DNA of 12,462 nucleotides, taken from contig DAOWOJ010000002.1 of assembly GCA_030642125.1 (NCBI GenBank), positions 1-12,462 of the forward strand, written 5' to 3'. Position numbers and translations under genes: made by a program. Origin of the DNA: Candidatus Aenigmatarchaeota archaeon (lineage in GTDB: Archaea > Aenigmatarchaeota > Aenigmatarchaeia > DAOWOJ01). The stretch's first letter is position 1. Every line of letters starts with the position of its first letter. Positions 1-6,385 of this stretch are shown here, one piece after another. Under the pieces are notes generated by a model that worked only from the letters and a program-made list of their open reading frames with translations, was not told where the DNA came from and did not search any database.

Positions 1-2
1 GC

Positions 3-116
3 AATGAACTTTGTGGAAATGGAGGCGGATCGCAACAAATAGGAGAAGGACATTGTTCGAATAAAGAAAAATTGGACATTATTATAAAAAAATTAAAACT
101 AGAAATAGGAAATTAA
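3..116 (+). CDS. alaS: C-terminal end of a probable alanyl-tRNA synthetase (partial, DHHA1 end)
   Basis: Only the last 37 codons are in the window, open from its left edge in frame 3 to a TAA at 114-116. The peptide starts around NELCGNGGGSQQIGEGH and ends in a Lys-rich helix. The glycine-rich core followed by a short charged helix resembles the end of the DHHA1 domain of archaeal AlaRS, where the usual form is GGxGGGxPxxAQGGG. AlaRS charges tRNA-Ala with alanine. The match is imperfect: the usual AQGGG is IGEGH here. Another DHHA1 protein, such as a trans-editing AlaX or a DHH phosphoesterase, is possible. The stop codon overlaps the stop of the convergent small gene on the minus strand. Confidence 0.5.
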   Translation, partial: NELCGNGGGSQQIGEGHCSNKEKLDIIIKKLKLEIGN

Positions 117-271
117 ATACGATCTATTTTTGTTCCTGCGATTCCATAATCATGTGTTTCTGTTATCATAATTTCAACTCTCTTGTTCATATAATACACT
201 ACCATAAATTCGATAATAAATATTATAATTATTAGTATAATCAATAATATCAATATTAAAATATTTTTCAT
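113..271 (-). CDS. Small single-pass membrane protein, unrecognised (52 aa)
   Basis: This short reading frame starts at an ATG (271-269) and ends at a TAA (115-113). Residues 4-20 are almost entirely Ile and Leu and form one strong membrane segment. A polar tail of about 25 residues follows, containing THDYGIAGTKIDR. I do not recognise a family. Support comes from the intact ATG-to-stop frame, the plausible membrane-plus-tail design, and the TATA-like element about 20 nt upstream that it would share with the divergent RDD gene. It could be a chance frame in AT-rich DNA, although the tail composition (His, Asp, Gly, Thr, Lys) looks like real protein. Confidence 0.45.
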   Translation of the reverse strand: MKNILILILLIILIIIIFIIEFMVVYYMNKRVEIMITETHDYGIAGTKIDRI

Positions 272-285
272 TATTATTAATAAAA

Positions 286-296
286 GCTTATATACT
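286..296. promoter_or_regulatory. TATA-like element between divergent genes
   Basis: The sequence cttatatact centres near 291. It lies about 25 nt before the ATG of the RDD gene (316) and about 20 nt before the ATG of the minus-strand small gene (271). Because TTATATA is nearly symmetric, it could be read by TBP in both directions. The spacing to 316 implies a leaderless mRNA. This is inference from spacing and composition only, and AT-rich DNA gives many chance matches. Confidence 0.4.
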
Positions 297-315
297 ATAT
301 GTTGATAATTATATT

Positions 316-690
316 ATGGAAGAAAAAGCTAATGCTGGTGTAAGGTTTGTATCATCTATAATTGATTCATTTATACTTATGATTATTGGATCCATTTTTG
401 CATTTATTCCATATGCTGGATCTGTGTTGCCGGCTATATTAAGCATTTTATATTTCACTTATTTCTTTGGAAATGGCCAAACTTTTGGTATGAAGGCAAT
501 GAAAATAAAATTAATTGGGACAAAGGGAGAATATCCTATAGGATATAAAAAAGGATTTATCAGATGGGCAGGAATGTTGGTTTCCGGTGCAGTTATTGGT
601 TTAGGGTATATTTGGATATTGATAGATAAAGACAAACAAGGATGGCACGATAAAATAGCGGACACATATGTGGTAGAGTTTAAAGAGTAG
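316..690 (+). CDS. RDD-family membrane protein
   Basis: This 124-residue protein has the RDD-family pattern. An Arg lies near the N-terminus (GVRFVSSIIDS), followed by two hydrophobic segments at about residues 13-31 and 34-50. Next comes the signature GQTFGMKAMKIKLI (about 54-67), a third membrane segment at about 86-103, and the closing QGWHDKIADTYVV (about 108-120). RDD proteins are small integral membrane proteins. Some have been linked to sodium/proton exchange, but the general function is not settled, so no substrate is assigned. The start is ATG 316, about 25 nt after a TATA-like box, which implies leaderless translation. It stands alone on the plus strand, with T-rich sequence after its stop. 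Confidence 0.85.
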   Translation: MEEKANAGVRFVSSIIDSFILMIIGSIFAFIPYAGSVLPAILSILYFTYFFGNGQTFGMKAMKIKLIGTKGEYPIGYKKGFIRWAGMLVSGAVIGLGYIWILIDKDKQGWHDKIADTYVVEFKE

Positions 691-727
691 TGCAATGTAT
701 ATTATTATGATACGCTATTCTTTAACA

Positions 728-776
728 TAATTTTTTTATATTATTATTTGCTTAATTAAACTTTTTTTTATTTTTC
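728..776 (+). terminator. T-tract terminator after the RDD gene
   Basis: Runs of T at 731-737, 762-769 and 771-775 follow the RDD stop codon. Archaeal RNA polymerase terminates at oligo-T tracts without needing a hairpin, so these runs probably end the RDD transcript before the bud32 promoter. No gene is visible in the 137 nt between the two genes. Confidence 0.45.
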
Positions 777-800
777 AATACAAACAACATGTTTTTCTAA

Positions 801-810
801 ATTTATAGTT
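801..810 (+). promoter_or_regulatory. TATA-like box before bud32
   Basis: The sequence atttatagtt centres about 24 nt before the bud32 ATG at 828. This fits a leaderless archaeal promoter driving the bud32-rpsO-recJ-eS1-tRNA-Ser unit. Confidence 0.4.
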
Positions 811-827
811 ATTTATTAATTATAATT

Positions 828-1445
828 ATGCGTGAAATTGTTGCTAGAGGAGCAGAGGCCGTTTTATATATTGATAATGGCAAAATAATAAAAGAAAGGA
901 TTGATAAAAGGTACAGAATAAATGAGATAGATGAATTATTAAGAAAAAATAGAACAAAAACAGAAGTTAAATTATTATCTGATGCAAGAAGAAATGGAGT
1001 AAAAACACCTAAAATTTTAGATGTCGACGAAAAAAAAATGATAATAATTATGGAGTTTGTGAGTGGAGATACTATAAAAGAATGTTTAAAAAATGATAAA
1101 AAATGTGATGAAATTTGTGAGAAAATAGGGATATCTATTGCTAAATTGCATACAGCTAACATAATCCATGGCGATCTTACTACATCAAACATGATTTTTT
1201 CTAATGAAGATGTTTATTTTATTGATTTTGGTTTAGGTTTTTTTTCCAATAAGTTCGAAGATAAGGCTGTTGATTTGCATCTACTAAATCGCGCATTAAG
1301 ATCAACTCATTTTAATATTTTAAATAGATGTTGGGACATAATTATGAAAGAATATAAAGATAATTATGTTTATTATGATAATGTATTTAAAAAATTAATT
1401 GAGATAAAAAGTAGAGGAAGATATTTGTCAAGAGGCGAAAAATAA
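828..1445 (+). CDS. bud32: KEOPS complex protein kinase/ATPase Bud32
   Basis: Bud32 is the small atypical kinase of the KEOPS complex. There its ATPase activity supports Kae1 in making the t6A modification at A37 of ANN-decoding tRNAs. The 205-residue protein carries the family marks in order: GAEA near residue 8, the lysine-rich strand KIIKERIDKRYR (19-30), RTKTEVKLL, and the catalytic loop HGDLTTSN (114-121). These are followed by the metal-binding DFG (133-135), EDKAVDLHLLNRAL (144-157) and the C-terminal GRYLSRGEK. It is a stand-alone kinase, not fused to Kae1 as in some euryarchaea. Its TAA overlaps the rpsO ATG by one base, so it heads an operon of translation genes. Confidence 0.95.
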   Translation: MREIVARGAEAVLYIDNGKIIKERIDKRYRINEIDELLRKNRTKTEVKLLSDARRNGVKTPKILDVDEKKMIIIMEFVSGDTIKECLKNDKKCDEICEKIGISIAKLHTANIIHGDLTTSNMIFSNEDVYFIDFGLGFFSNKFEDKAVDLHLLNRALRSTHFNILNRCWDIIMKEYKDNYVYYDNVFKKLIEIKSRGRYLSRGEK

Positions 1446-1855
1446 TGGAATTTCAAACAATGGATAAAAGTTTACCTAGCGATTATAAAAAAGAAGAAAT
1501 AGAAAAAATTATTATAAAATTATTGAAAGAAGAAAAAAATCCTTCTATGATAGGCATGATATTAAGGGATTCTTATGGAATAGGTTCTATAAAAATGAGA
1601 ACAGACAAAACGCTTAGTCAAATATTGAAAGATAATGATTCTTTACCAAATTTACCTGAAAATTTATTTTTTTTAATAAAAAAATCAATAAGTTTGAGAG
1701 AACATTTATTAAAAAATAAAAAAGATTTTCATTCTAAGAGAGGATTAGAACTTACAGAGTCAAAAATAAGAAGATTGGCAAAATATTATATTAGAAAAGG
1801 AGTATTACCAGAAGATTGGAAATATGATCCTGAAAAAGCGAAGTTATTAATTTAA
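1445..1855 (+). CDS. rpsO: 30S ribosomal protein uS15
   Basis: uS15 binds 16S rRNA in the platform of the small subunit. The archaeal signature is clear: NPSMIGMILRDSYGIGSIK, PENLFFLIKKSISLREHL, then ESKIRRLAKYYIRKGVLPEDWKYDPEKAKLL at the C-terminus. At 136 residues it is shorter than usual for archaeal uS15. The basic N-terminal stretch expected in the family (HSRRRGKSGS-like) is missing, and the protein begins with MEFQTMDKSLPSDY. The ATG at 1445 overlaps the bud32 stop. Upstream in the same frame there is no standard start codon before an in-frame TAG at 1412. The next gene begins 16 nt downstream, in line with co-transcription. Confidence 0.95.
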   Translation: MEFQTMDKSLPSDYKKEEIEKIIIKLLKEEKNPSMIGMILRDSYGIGSIKMRTDKTLSQILKDNDSLPNLPENLFFLIKKSISLREHLLKNKKDFHSKRGLELTESKIRRLAKYYIRKGVLPEDWKYDPEKAKLLI

Positions 1856-1871
1856 TTTTCATGGTTTTAAA

Positions 1872-2798
1872 ATGGAACATGTTTTAAATTCTGCTGTGGA
1901 TGAGATAATAAGGGTTAGAGACAACGGGGACATCATAAGAATTGTTTCTCATTTTGATGCTGATGGTTTGACATCTGCTGCTATAATAATGAAGGTCATG
2001 CAAAGAATACATGCAAATTTTCATTTATCTATAACAAATAGGTTGGATGAAAATATAATAAATAAACTAAAAAACGAAAACAGAGAATTATATATTTTTA
2101 CAGATATAGGATCTTCTTATTCAGATGTTCTTAATTTGAAGAATGTTATAGTATTGGATCATCATCAACCAAAGTTTGAACATGATATAATTCATGTTAA
2201 TCCGTTATTATTCGGAAAAGATGAGTGTTCTGGATCAGAAGTTACTTATTTTCTAGCCGATAAATTTGGTGGTAATGAAGATCTGTTGGATTTGGCTATT
2301 ATAGGAGCTGTTGGTGATTGTATGATAAATTATGATTCCAAATTGAATAAAAAAATAATAGATTTTGCAATAAAATCAAATTCTATACAAAAAAAACGTA
2401 GCATTAAAATTTTTAGTAAATGCACAAAACCATTATACAAGGCTGTGTCGTCTAGTTTTGATATGAATATACCAGGAATAACAGGAAATGAATCTGCGGC
2501 TGTTCAGTTTTTATCTGACATAGGAATTTTAAATAATGATCATACGAGGACATTTTCTGATTTAACAAAAGATGAAGAAAAAACATTAGCAGATTCAGTT
2601 ATAATTAAAAGAATAGAACATAATGAAGATAATCCTGATTCAATTTTTGAAGATACTTATTATTCAAATAGATTGAAAATGAATGCGTCAGAGATTGCGA
2701 TGATTCTAAATGCATATGGAAGATTGAAAGAAGCCCATCTTGGTGTTCTTTTTTGCCTTGGAATAGAAAATAATTACAAAAAAATATTGATTAAATAA
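1872..2798 (+). CDS. RecJ/GAN-like DHH phosphoesterase, N-terminal fragment
   Basis: The family is the archaeal RecJ-like DHH exonuclease (GAN), a manganese-dependent nuclease associated in many archaea with the CMG replicative helicase. The DHH motifs are in place: SHFDADGLTSAA (26-37), FTDIGSS (76-82), LDHHQP (95-100), and GAVGD (145-149). Further on, a conserved segment appears as MILNAYGRLKEAHLGVLFCLG. The frame then ends early at 2796-2798, just after GIENNYKKILIK. The DHHA1 half continues in another frame from about 2795. The intact gene would therefore span 1872-3127. Position between uS15 and eS1 matches an arrangement I recall from other archaea. Whether the two parts make an active enzyme is unknown. 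Confidence 0.85.
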   Translation: MEHVLNSAVDEIIRVRDNGDIIRIVSHFDADGLTSAAIIMKVMQRIHANFHLSITNRLDENIINKLKNENRELYIFTDIGSSYSDVLNLKNVIVLDHHQPKFEHDIIHVNPLLFGKDECSGSEVTYFLADKFGGNEDLLDLAIIGAVGDCMINYDSKLNKKIIDFAIKSNSIQKKRSIKIFSKCTKPLYKAVSSSFDMNIPGITGNESAAVQFLSDIGILNNDHTRTFSDLTKDEEKTLADSVIIKRIEHNEDNPDSIFEDTYYSNRLKMNASEIAMILNAYGRLKEAHLGVLFCLGIENNYKKILIK

Positions 2799-3127
2799 TA
2801 GAAACAGACAATGCTTTTTATTGTTTTGCAGGAAATGAGATAGAAGAGAATTTAATTGGTACAATAACTTCTATATATTCAAAGTCAGCAATTCGAGAAA
2901 AACCAGTATTTGGAGTGGTAGATATAGATAATGGTAATATGAAAGTTTCTCTTAGAGGATGTGAATTTAATATGAAATATATTTTGGATATGTTATGTGA
3001 ACAGATAGGTGGAGAATCAGGCGGACACGAAAGGGCAGCAGGAGCTATAATTCCTATTACATCAGAAAAAGTATTTATTGGAACTGTAGATAAAATAATA
3101 AATAAAGTTGGTGCATTAAATGATTAA
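2795..3127 (+). pseudogene. RecJ/GAN-like DHH protein, C-terminal DHHA1 fragment in shifted frame
   Basis: This frame is open from 2795 to the TAA at 3125-3127. It reads YCFAGNEIEENLIGT, then a core that includes KPVFGVVDIDNGNMKVSLRG, and then the DHHA1 hallmark GGESGGHERAAGA. This is the substrate-binding half of the same RecJ-like protein. The first usable start codon in this frame is GTG at 2915, inside the domain, so the earlier conserved residues could only be made by a frame change near 2793-2798. The shift is -1 (or +2). The linker between CLGIE and YCFAG also looks short for the family, so a deletion may be involved. It overlaps the eS1 start by 8 nt. Confidence 0.75.
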
Positions 3128-3668
3128 AAAAGTTAAAGGAAAAATATGGTTCGATGTATTTTCCCCAGAACAATTTGGAAATAAATTTATTGCAAGTGTT
3201 TTGATAGGAGAACCGAAGAAATTGATAGATAAAAAAATAGAAACAAAACCAAGAAATTTAATGACTGGAATAGATAATTTCTATTTAAAACTAATTTTTA
3301 GGATAATAGAAGTAAATGAAAACGCCAAAACAGAATTCTTTGGTTTTGAATATCCTAGAGACTATATAACTAGAATGGTAAGAAGAAGATCAAGCAAAAT
3401 AGATCTTATTATGAATTTCAAATCAATAGAAAACAAACGCATTAAAATGAAAATCATGGTTATAACATTTGGAAGAGCAAGATCTTCTGTTATTTCTGAT
3501 TTAAAGAAATATATAATTGAAATAATGAATGATATATTTGACAAAACGGATACAGAAGTATTCATAAATGAAGCGATAAATGGCATTTTAGAGAAAGAGA
3601 TTAAAAAGAAAGCATTAAAAATATTTCCATTAAGATTTGTTTTGATAAAGAAGTTTGAAATTTTATAA
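3120..3668 (+). CDS. rps3ae: 30S ribosomal protein eS1 (S3Ae)
   Basis: eS1 is an archaeal/eukaryotic small-subunit protein near the platform and mRNA exit. The 182-residue protein matches the family in order: a KGKIWFDVFSPEQFGNK start, IGEPKKLIDKKIE, LIFRIIEVNENAKTEFFGFE, and the basic segment YITRMVRRRSSKIDLI. A C-terminal part, KALKIFPLRFVLIKKFEIL, completes it. Family members are often near 200 residues, so this one is slightly compact. The ATG at 3120 overlaps the end of the broken RecJ-like gene by 8 nt, a typical operon junction. tRNA-Ser starts only 3 nt after its stop codon, so the tRNA is probably cut out of the same transcript or has an internal promoter. Confidence 0.93.
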   Translation: MIKKVKGKIWFDVFSPEQFGNKFIASVLIGEPKKLIDKKIETKPRNLMTGIDNFYLKLIFRIIEVNENAKTEFFGFEYPRDYITRMVRRRSSKIDLIMNFKSIENKRIKMKIMVITFGRARSSVISDLKKYIIEIMNDIFDKTDTEVFINEAINGILEKEIKKKALKIFPLRFVLIKKFEIL

Positions 3669-3707
3669 TTTGCCAGAATGGCAGAGCGGTAATGCGCTAG
3701 CCTGGAG

Positions 3708-3749
3708 ATTGATTTAGAAAATATTACAAACAAATGATTACTATCAGAT
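3708..3749 (+). other. Canonical 37/38 intron of tRNA-Ser, 42 nt
   Basis: A bulge-helix-bulge core is visible. The 4-bp central helix pairs CTGG (3702-3705) with TCAG (3744-3747), with one G-T pair. The 5' bulge is AGA and the 3' bulge is ATA. Cutting after the second base of each bulge leaves the loop CTGGAGA. The inner intron pairing is weak. Confidence 0.85.
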
Positions 3750-3782
3750 AGCTAGTGGGTCTTTGACCCTCCAGGGTTCGAA

Positions 3783-3806
3783 GGTACATTTTTAAAGTAT
3801 CGAAAA
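3783..3806 (+). other. T-loop intron (59/60) of tRNA-Ser, 24 nt
   Basis: This insertion splits the T-loop after TTCGAA. The bulge-helix-bulge is textbook. The outer T-stem is CAGGG/CCCTG, and the central helix pairs TTCG (3777-3780) with CGAA (3801-3804). The 5' bulge is AAG and the 3' bulge is AAT. The inner helix pairs GTAC (3784-3787) with GTAT (3797-3800), with one G-T pair. Removal gives TTCGAAT. Confidence 0.88.
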
Positions 3807-3820
3807 TCCCTGTTCTGGCG

Positions 3821-4636
3821 TTAAAATTTATAACCAATTTTCTCAAATGTTTTTTTCATTTTTAATGAATCTAGTTCAAGCATAGGACTTTCGCATATAA
3901 TTGTGATATCTATGTTTCTTTTCATTATTTCTTTCGCTAATGCTTCGAAATCTGGGTGTTTATTTATTGGGAGATGTCTTTTTTCTCCTTTTGGACCGAA
4001 TTCTATACCACTGAAATGTGTATGAACAAATTTTATTTTAAATTCTTCAAGAATATCGAAAATATCAGAGTAATCTATTTTTCCTTGTTGTCTAGCATAA
4101 ATATGTGCCCAATCGATTACTGGAACACATCTATTGTTTTTTTTACATATTTCAATTATTTCATTTAATGTACCAAATTGACATGTTTTTCCTGTTGTTT
4201 CTAATCCTAAATTAACATTCCATTTTTTATTTTTTATTATGTTTGACATTTCATCGCAGCTTTTTTTAACTAAGTATAATGCTTCGTTTTTCGATAATTT
4301 TCCATAATATGCTAGATGAAAAACTATTGTTTCTGCTCCCATATAAGAACCCCTTTCACATGATTCTAATATTCTACTTTTACTTTTTTCTATTTTTTGT
4401 TTTTCTGCTGAACAGAGATTTATGTAGTATGAAGCATGTATACTTAATTTTATATTGATGTCAATTGCCAATTCTTTTATTTCTTTTGATTGATCATTTG
4501 ATAAATATACATTTCTAACAAATTCTATCTCTTGCGCATTTAAATTTAATGTTTTTAAATATTTCAATGATTCTATTGTTCCTTTATTTTTCATAGAATA
4601 GCATTTTCCAGACGGACCAAGATATATATGTGCCAT
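3821..4636 (-). CDS. nfo: Endonuclease IV-like AP endonuclease (TIM barrel)
   Basis: This 271-residue protein belongs to the AP endonuclease 2 family, which nicks DNA 5' to abasic sites in base excision repair using a three-zinc centre. The expected metal ligands appear in order and near the positions known in E. coli Nfo. They are His67 (SIHASYY), His107 (VFHLAYYG), Glu146 (LGLETTGK), Asp175 and His178 (VIDWAHIYARQQG), His205 and His207 (HTHFSGIEFG), His221 (GEKRHLPI) and Glu249 (ICESPML). The Asp that forms a D-x-H pair in the bacterial enzyme is not obvious, with Lys two residues before His221. It is the last gene of a minus-strand unit, 17 nt after Sec61-beta, and its stop codon touches the tRNA-Ser gene. 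Confidence 0.88.
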   Translation of the reverse strand: MAHIYLGPSGKCYSMKNKGTIESLKYLKTLNLNAQEIEFVRNVYLSNDQSKEIKELAIDINIKLSIHASYYINLCSAEKQKIEKSKSRILESCERGSYMGAETIVFHLAYYGKLSKNEALYLVKKSCDEMSNIIKNKKWNVNLGLETTGKTCQFGTLNEIIEICKKNNRCVPVIDWAHIYARQQGKIDYSDIFDILEEFKIKFVHTHFSGIEFGPKGEKRHLPINKHPDFEALAKEIMKRNIDITIICESPMLELDSLKMKKTFEKIGYKF

Positions 4637-4653
4637 ATAATTATTTCAATCAA

Positions 4654-4821
4654 CTAAAATAATACATGTCCAAATTTATGTAAAAACATTTCCATGACTA
4701 TTACTAATACGGTCATTACTATTACATGTTCTGGTTTGAATTTTATTATTCCGTCTCCTTCATCTTTAAATCTAGTTAATCCTGCAATTTGATTTGGCAT
4801 ATATTTGTCTTTTTTTCCCAT
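4654..4821 (-). CDS. secG: Preprotein translocase subunit Sec61-beta (SecG)
   Basis: This 55-residue protein runs from ATG 4821 to a TAG at 4654-4656. It has the archaeal Sec61-beta layout. A short Lys-rich cytosolic N-terminus comes first, then MPNQIAGLTRFKDEGDGI, which corresponds to the family's PxxxAGLxRyfdEe pattern. IKFKPEHV follows, then a single membrane segment at about residues 33-46 (VIVMTVLVIVMEMFL). Sec61-beta is the small non-essential partner of SecY and SecE in the protein-conducting channel. SecY itself is encoded at 9639-10964. The gene lies 20 nt after pth2 and 17 nt before the endonuclease gene, so it is inside an operon. Confidence 0.85.
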   Translation of the reverse strand: MGKKDKYMPNQIAGLTRFKDEGDGIIKFKPEHVIVMTVLVIVMEMFLHKFGHVLF

Positions 4822-4841
4822 TTTTATCAACTATTATTTTG

Positions 4842-5180
4842 TTACAAAAGTTTTAATTTTTTTGTTAAATTATCTATTTTTCTATCATCATCTGGTCCTA
4901 TTCCTAGGCATGTTATTGTTGGTTCGGAAAATTCTGTTAATCCAGCGTCTACTACTAAAAAATTAGGTATTTTTAATGTATTAGCTTTATTTTTAATTTC
5001 AAATAGTTCATCTAGATTATATATTTTTAAGATAACTATCTTTTCTCCTGTTTTTTCCCATATTTTTGTGTTTAACCATTTTGATTTATTTTTAGATCCT
5101 AAGCTTGCGTGGCAAGCTTGTGCACATGATTTTCCTATTGGCATTTTAAGTTCTTTTCTAATAATTATAATTTGTTTCAT
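4842..5180 (-). CDS. pth2: Peptidyl-tRNA hydrolase Pth2
   Basis: Pth2 releases tRNA from peptidyl-tRNA that has dropped off the ribosome. The 112-residue protein has the family blocks: IIIRKELKMPIGKSCAQACHAS with the active-site Lys at about residue 17, a KWLN...WEKTGEKIVIL block, LKIPNFLVVDAGLTEF, and the end block PTITCLGIGPDD. The ATG at 5180 is preferred over an upstream in-frame TTG at 5195 because family members begin with this strand. The upstream choice would also overlap the preceding gene. It starts 4 nt after the stop of the TctA-like gene, so the two are translated from one mRNA. Confidence 0.93.
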   Translation of the reverse strand: MKQIIIIRKELKMPIGKSCAQACHASLGSKNKSKWLNTKIWEKTGEKIVILKIYNLDELFEIKNKANTLKIPNFLVVDAGLTEFSEPTITCLGIGPDDDRKIDNLTKKLKLL

Positions 5181-5184
5181 AATA

Positions 5185-6366
5185 TTATATCCCAAGAAAA
5201 AACAATATGCATGGTAGCAATAATATTCCCATTAAATTTATTTTTTTTACTTTTAAAAATGAAGTTAAAATTCCTAATGATGTTGAAGTAAATAAAATCA
5301 ACATTCCAATATATCCTGTTAAATATATTGTCATAAAATTTATTATAATTATAGTTATTATAGATATAGTTCTATAATTCACTTTTTCAACAATTTTTGC
5401 AAATACCTTTCCAAGTTTTAATGTTATTATAGATGCGATTCCAGCAGATATTAGTGCTATTGAGATTAAAAAAAGTAAATCATAAAATGAAAAATTATAT
5501 AATATTTCTTTTATTGCAATTGCTGTTCCGCTTCTCGCTTTTCCGATTGTGTATATTGATATAAATGAGAATATAGAATTTGCTGTATTTATCCCACCCA
5601 TTGCTATCAATAGATCTTTAGTAGACGCACCAGTGAATTCTGATGCTAGAACAGTTGCTTGAGCTGATCCAACGCCTGGCAGGCTACCTACCAATAAACC
5701 AGATGCCAATCCTGTTATAATTCCTTTTTTCGTGTTTTTTATTTCAATATTTTTTGTTATTTGTTTTGGAATATCTGGATTTACAGATAATGATATAATC
5801 AAAGTGCTAAGTCCAAATAAACCTGTTAAACTTGGAAATATAGAATTTGGTACATTCAAGATTAACATTCCTAATATTCCTGAGAATAAAAATATTATGA
5901 ATGCTGTAATTTTTCTTTTTTCTAGAAGTATCATCCACAAGCATATAAAAATTAATATAAATGCCATATACGGAAAAATAAAATTGTATAATAATGGAAT
6001 TACGAATAATAAGATTGGTAATGCTATAGTCGTTATTATGATAATTCCAAGTCCTCCGATTACAGTTAATACAACTGCTTCGTATCCAATTCCATTTAAC
6101 ATAAATGTATGACCTGGTAAAACAGACAATATTGTTGATTCATCTGGAGCTCCGAAAAATATTGATGGTAAAAAGTCTAAAAAACTGTTTGTAATTGTCA
6201 TTGATACTATAAATGCGATTAAGTTATACGATACTTCTGTTTGAAATAATAAAGATAAACATAATACAGCTATTAAATTCGGGTGTATTCCTGGTATAAT
6301 TCCTGTTATTGTTCCAAATAGAATACCTAGTAAAATGAATTCTATAATTAATATCATAAAAAACAT
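5185..6366 (-). CDS. TctA/DUF112-family membrane protein
   Basis: This 393-residue protein is almost entirely hydrophobic, with roughly ten or more membrane segments. Two glycine/proline-rich motifs identify the TctA (DUF112) family: GTITGIIPGIHPN near residues 18-30 and its second-half counterpart GLLVGSLPGVGSAQA near 223-237. SIFFGAPDES follows the first half. In bacteria TctA is the large permease of tripartite tricarboxylate transporters. Archaea often encode it alone, and no TctB or TctC homologue is seen here, so the substrate is unknown. An ATG at 6357 is an alternative start. It lies 19 nt after the lipoprotein gene and 4 nt before pth2. Confidence 0.85.
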   Translation of the reverse strand: MFFMILIIEFILLGILFGTITGIIPGIHPNLIAVLCLSLLFQTEVSYNLIAFIVSMTITNSFLDFLPSIFFGAPDESTILSVLPGHTFMLNGIGYEAVVLTVIGGLGIIIITTIALPILLFVIPLLYNFIFPYMAFILIFICLWMILLEKRKITAFIIFLFSGILGMLILNVPNSIFPSLTGLFGLSTLIISLSVNPDIPKQITKNIEIKNTKKGIITGLASGLLVGSLPGVGSAQATVLASEFTGASTKDLLIAMGGINTANSIFSFISIYTIGKARSGTAIAIKEILYNFSFYDLLFLISIALISAGIASIITLKLGKVFAKIVEKVNYRTISIITIIIINFMTIYLTGYIGMLILFTSTSLGILTSFLKVKKINLMGILLLPCILFFLGI

Positions 6367-6385
6367 TTAATTAAATGTTGTTATC

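Larger units (their letters stand above)
3672..3820 (+). tRNA. tRNA-Ser(GGA) with two introns
   Basis: The acceptor stem GCCAGAA (3672-3678) pairs with TTCTGGC (3813-3819), and the discriminator is G. The D-stem is GCA/TGC. The anticodon stem is CTAGC (3697-3701) with GCTAG (3751-3755), around the loop CTGGAG plus A, with anticodon GGA at 3704-3706. A long variable arm GGGTC-TTT-GACCC (3757-3769) makes it type II, as expected for Ser. The T-stem is CAGGG (3772-3776) with CCCTG (3808-3812). Two introns must be removed: 3708-3749 at the 37/38 site and 3783-3806 in the T-loop. Splicing restores a standard TTCGAAT T-loop. The 3' end directly abuts the stop codon of the convergent endonuclease gene. 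Confidence 0.93.

Noticed and set aside
459-695. Minus-strand open frames opposite the RDD gene, and similar frames opposite bud32, eS1, TctA, SecY and others
   Set aside because: They lie inside well-identified genes on the other strand and show no family features. AT-rich coding DNA commonly gives such shadows.
2778-2798. Programmed frameshifting at the A-run in the RecJ-like gene
   Set aside because: The A-run at 2778-2784 cannot be the slip site, because the -1 frame has a TAA at 2792-2794 after it. The switch would have to occur at 2793-2798, where no canonical slippery heptamer is present.
3672-3820. Possibility that tRNA-Ser is a pseudogene because of insertions
   Set aside because: Every stem pairs fully, and both insertions sit in bulge-helix-bulge structures whose removal restores exact loop lengths. 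Random decay would not do this.
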